DNA from: Komagataeibacter rhaeticus
Lineage (GTDB): Bacteria; Pseudomonadota; Alphaproteobacteria; Acetobacterales; Acetobacteraceae
Length of the DNA stretch: 64,000 bases
NCBI RefSeq assembly: GCF_003207855.1
Contig: NZ_NKTZ01000003.1
Span: 62,001 to 126,000 of the forward strand
Reading direction: 5' to 3'
Numbering within the stretch: the first letter of the stretch is position 1; each line of letters starts with the position of its first letter. The notes beneath the pieces are model-generated. The model saw only the letters and a program-made list of their open reading frames with translations. It did not search any database and was not told where the DNA came from. A program made the position numbers and the translations under genes. Below are positions 62,696 to 64,000 of the stretch, in pieces.

Positions 62696-64000
62696 CAGTT
62701 CATTTCCTCCCGGCTGCGGGACGGGCGGTTGTGCAGGATTGCATAGACGCAGGGTACGAACAGGAGCGTGGACACGGTGGCCACCAGCAGCCCGCCAATC
62801 ACGGCGCGGCCCAGCGGCGCGTTCTGGGAATTGCTCATGGCCATGGGCACCATGCCGATGACCATGGCGAGTGCGGTCATCAGCACCGGGCGGATGCGGC
62901 CGTAGCCTGCCTCAAGCGCTGCACGCAGCGCGTCACCATGTTCCTCGATCCGTTCACGGGCGAACGAGACGACAAGGATGGAATTGGCGGTGGCCGTGCC
63001 CATGCACATGATGGCCCCCGTCAGCGCCGGGACCGACAGCCGGGTATGGGTCAGGAACAGCGCCCATGCGATCCCGGCCAATGCACCGGGCAGTGCGGTA
63101 ATGATGATGAACGGGTCCAGCCATGACTGGAAGTTCACCACGATCAGCAGGTAGATCAGCATGACCGACACCACCAGCCCGAACACCAGTTCGATATAGG
63201 CGTGGCGCATGGTCTCGGTCTGGCCGCGCATGACCACGGCGGCGGTTGTGGGCACCCTGCCGCGCGTCTGGTCCAGAACATGCTGCACCCCGGTCGTGAC
63301 CTGCCCCAGATCCGCGCCCTCGGCCGAGACATAGATGTCCACCTCCGGCATGGAGTTAAAGTGGGAGACCTGCCCCGGCGTGCCGGTGGCGCTGACGTTG
63401 CTGATGCCACCCAGCAGCTGCATGTGCCGCCCCTGCGGGTCACCATCCCCCTTGTCCACCGGAATGGTCATGAGGTTGTTGAAATGCGTCAGCTGGTCCT
63501 GTGAAACATAAACATTCAGCGGGAAGGTGATGCCCGTGGCCGGGTCCAGCCAGTATTGCGGGTCCACCGTCTGGCTGCCTGACAGGGTCATGAGTTCGTT
63601 ATTGGCAAGGTCCGCTTCCGTCATGCCGGTGGCCTGGCCAAAGGTGCGGTTGCCCTGCACGAACAGCGTCGGTGTCTTCATGGTCTGCTGGATCACCACA
63701 TCGGCCGTACCGGGCACGGCGCGCAGGCGGTTCACCAGCAGGCGGGCATAATCGTAATTATCGCGCAGGTCCGGCCCCGAAATCTGGATGTCGATGGGGG
63801 CCGGGGAGCCGAAGTTCAGGATCTTTGCCGTCAGGTCGGCCGGCTGGAAGGTGAAGACCGTGCCGGGAAAACGTGCGGAAAGATCACGGCGCAGGATGGC
63901 GCGGTCATCCCATACCGGCGTTTCCTCGTCCTTGAGTGCGATGGTGATGTCACAGTCCTGCGTGCCGATGGTGGGCGTTGGAATGAAGGCCTGGTTATGC
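62695..64000 (-). CDS. RND family efflux pump, 5'-truncated by window edge
   Basis: About 435 C-terminal residues of a pump of the AcrB/heavy-metal or hydrophobe RND class; the N-terminal half lies beyond 64000. Visible parts are the second large periplasmic domain (QISGPDLRDNYDYARLLVNRL) and the last membrane helices with the family segment RPVLMTALAMVIGMVPMA. The 4-residue motif differences between drug and metal pumps lie mostly outside the window, so the substrate is not assigned. Confidence 0.93.
   Translation of the reverse strand, partial: HNQAFIPTPTIGTQDCDITIALKDEETPVWDDRAILRRDLSARFPGTVFTFQPADLTAKILNFGSPAPIDIQISGPDLRDNYDYARLLVNRLRAVPGTADVVIQQTMKTPTLFVQGNRTFGQATGMTEADLANNELMTLSGSQTVDPQYWLDPATGITFPLNVYVSQDQLTHFNNLMTIPVDKGDGDPQGRHMQLLGGISNVSATGTPGQVSHFNSMPEVDIYVSAEGADLGQVTTGVQHVLDQTRGRVPTTAAVVMRGQTETMRHAYIELVFGLVVSVMLIYLLIVVNFQSWLDPFIIITALPGALAGIAWALFLTHTRLSVPALTGAIMCMGTATANSILVVSFARERIEEHGDALRAALEAGYGRIRPVLMTALAMVIGMVPMAMSNSQNAPLGRAVIGGLLVATVSTLLFVPCVYAILHNRPSRSREEMN

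Overview
The window looks like chromosomal DNA of an acetic acid bacterium (Acetobacteraceae; Komagataeibacter or Gluconacetobacter is my best guess). Base composition is high-GC and third positions are GC-rich. The gene content also fits: TonB receptors, a TAT-exported alpha-glucosidase, a GlgE/TreS-maltokinase/GlgX set and an RND efflux operon. No rRNA, tRNA, CRISPR array, transposase or phage gene was recognised. The assignment rests on composition and family resemblance only; no search was run.

Layout. 1-13.5 kb is a nucleoside and nucleobase island. It holds psuK (cut by the window edge), psuG and a CNT permease in the E. coli yeiC-yeiN-yeiM order, then a TonB-dependent receptor, a nucleoside hydrolase, an MFS transporter, an NCS1 permease divergent from a dihydropyrimidinase, and a second nucleoside hydrolase divergent from a nucleoside deoxyribosyltransferase-like gene. 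13.5-16.5 kb has an exported GH13 alpha-glucosidase and a GT2 glycosyltransferase. Facing the GT2 gene is a four-gene minus-strand operon (16.6-20.2 kb): Gfo/Idh oxidoreductase, acyl-CoA dehydrogenase-like protein, PIG-L deacetylase and NodS-like methyltransferase. Together these resemble the NodC/NodB/NodS logic of lipochitooligosaccharide synthesis. 20.5-29.3 kb is an alpha-glucan/trehalose block: an N-terminally extended GlgE, a TreS-maltokinase fusion and convergent GlgX.

29.4-40.3 kb is a mixed region: a DUF2252 protein, TetR, an Asp/Asn beta-hydroxylase, an AraC regulator divergent from an aldo-keto reductase/alcohol dehydrogenase/3-hydroxyisobutyrate dehydrogenase run, a phosphohexomutase, and a DUF523 protein with the TudS cysteine pattern. 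40.5-45.0 kb is an iron locus resembling piuA/piuC: several Fur-like sites, a siderophore receptor, a Sel1-repeat protein, a small membrane protein and a PiuC-type 2OG-Fe(II) hydroxylase. 45.2-47.8 kb carries wrbA, a LysR regulator and a pirin quercetinase gene with a multi-repeat operator-like palindrome. 47.9-54.4 kb has small envelope proteins, a MYG1 homologue, a coupled SDR/AGE-epimerase pair, and an AT-richer GT17 glycosyltransferase with a discoidin-like C-terminus.

54.7-59.8 kb is a candidate muropeptide-recycling locus: a sodium:solute symporter divergent from a serine hydrolase lipoprotein, murQ and anmK. The window ends in an RND efflux operon (outer-membrane factor, membrane-fusion protein, and an RND pump cut by the edge). 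A degenerate intergenic element of about 90 bp, with a GC-rich hairpin followed by A-rich and TTATGATTAC blocks, occurs six times in whole or part.
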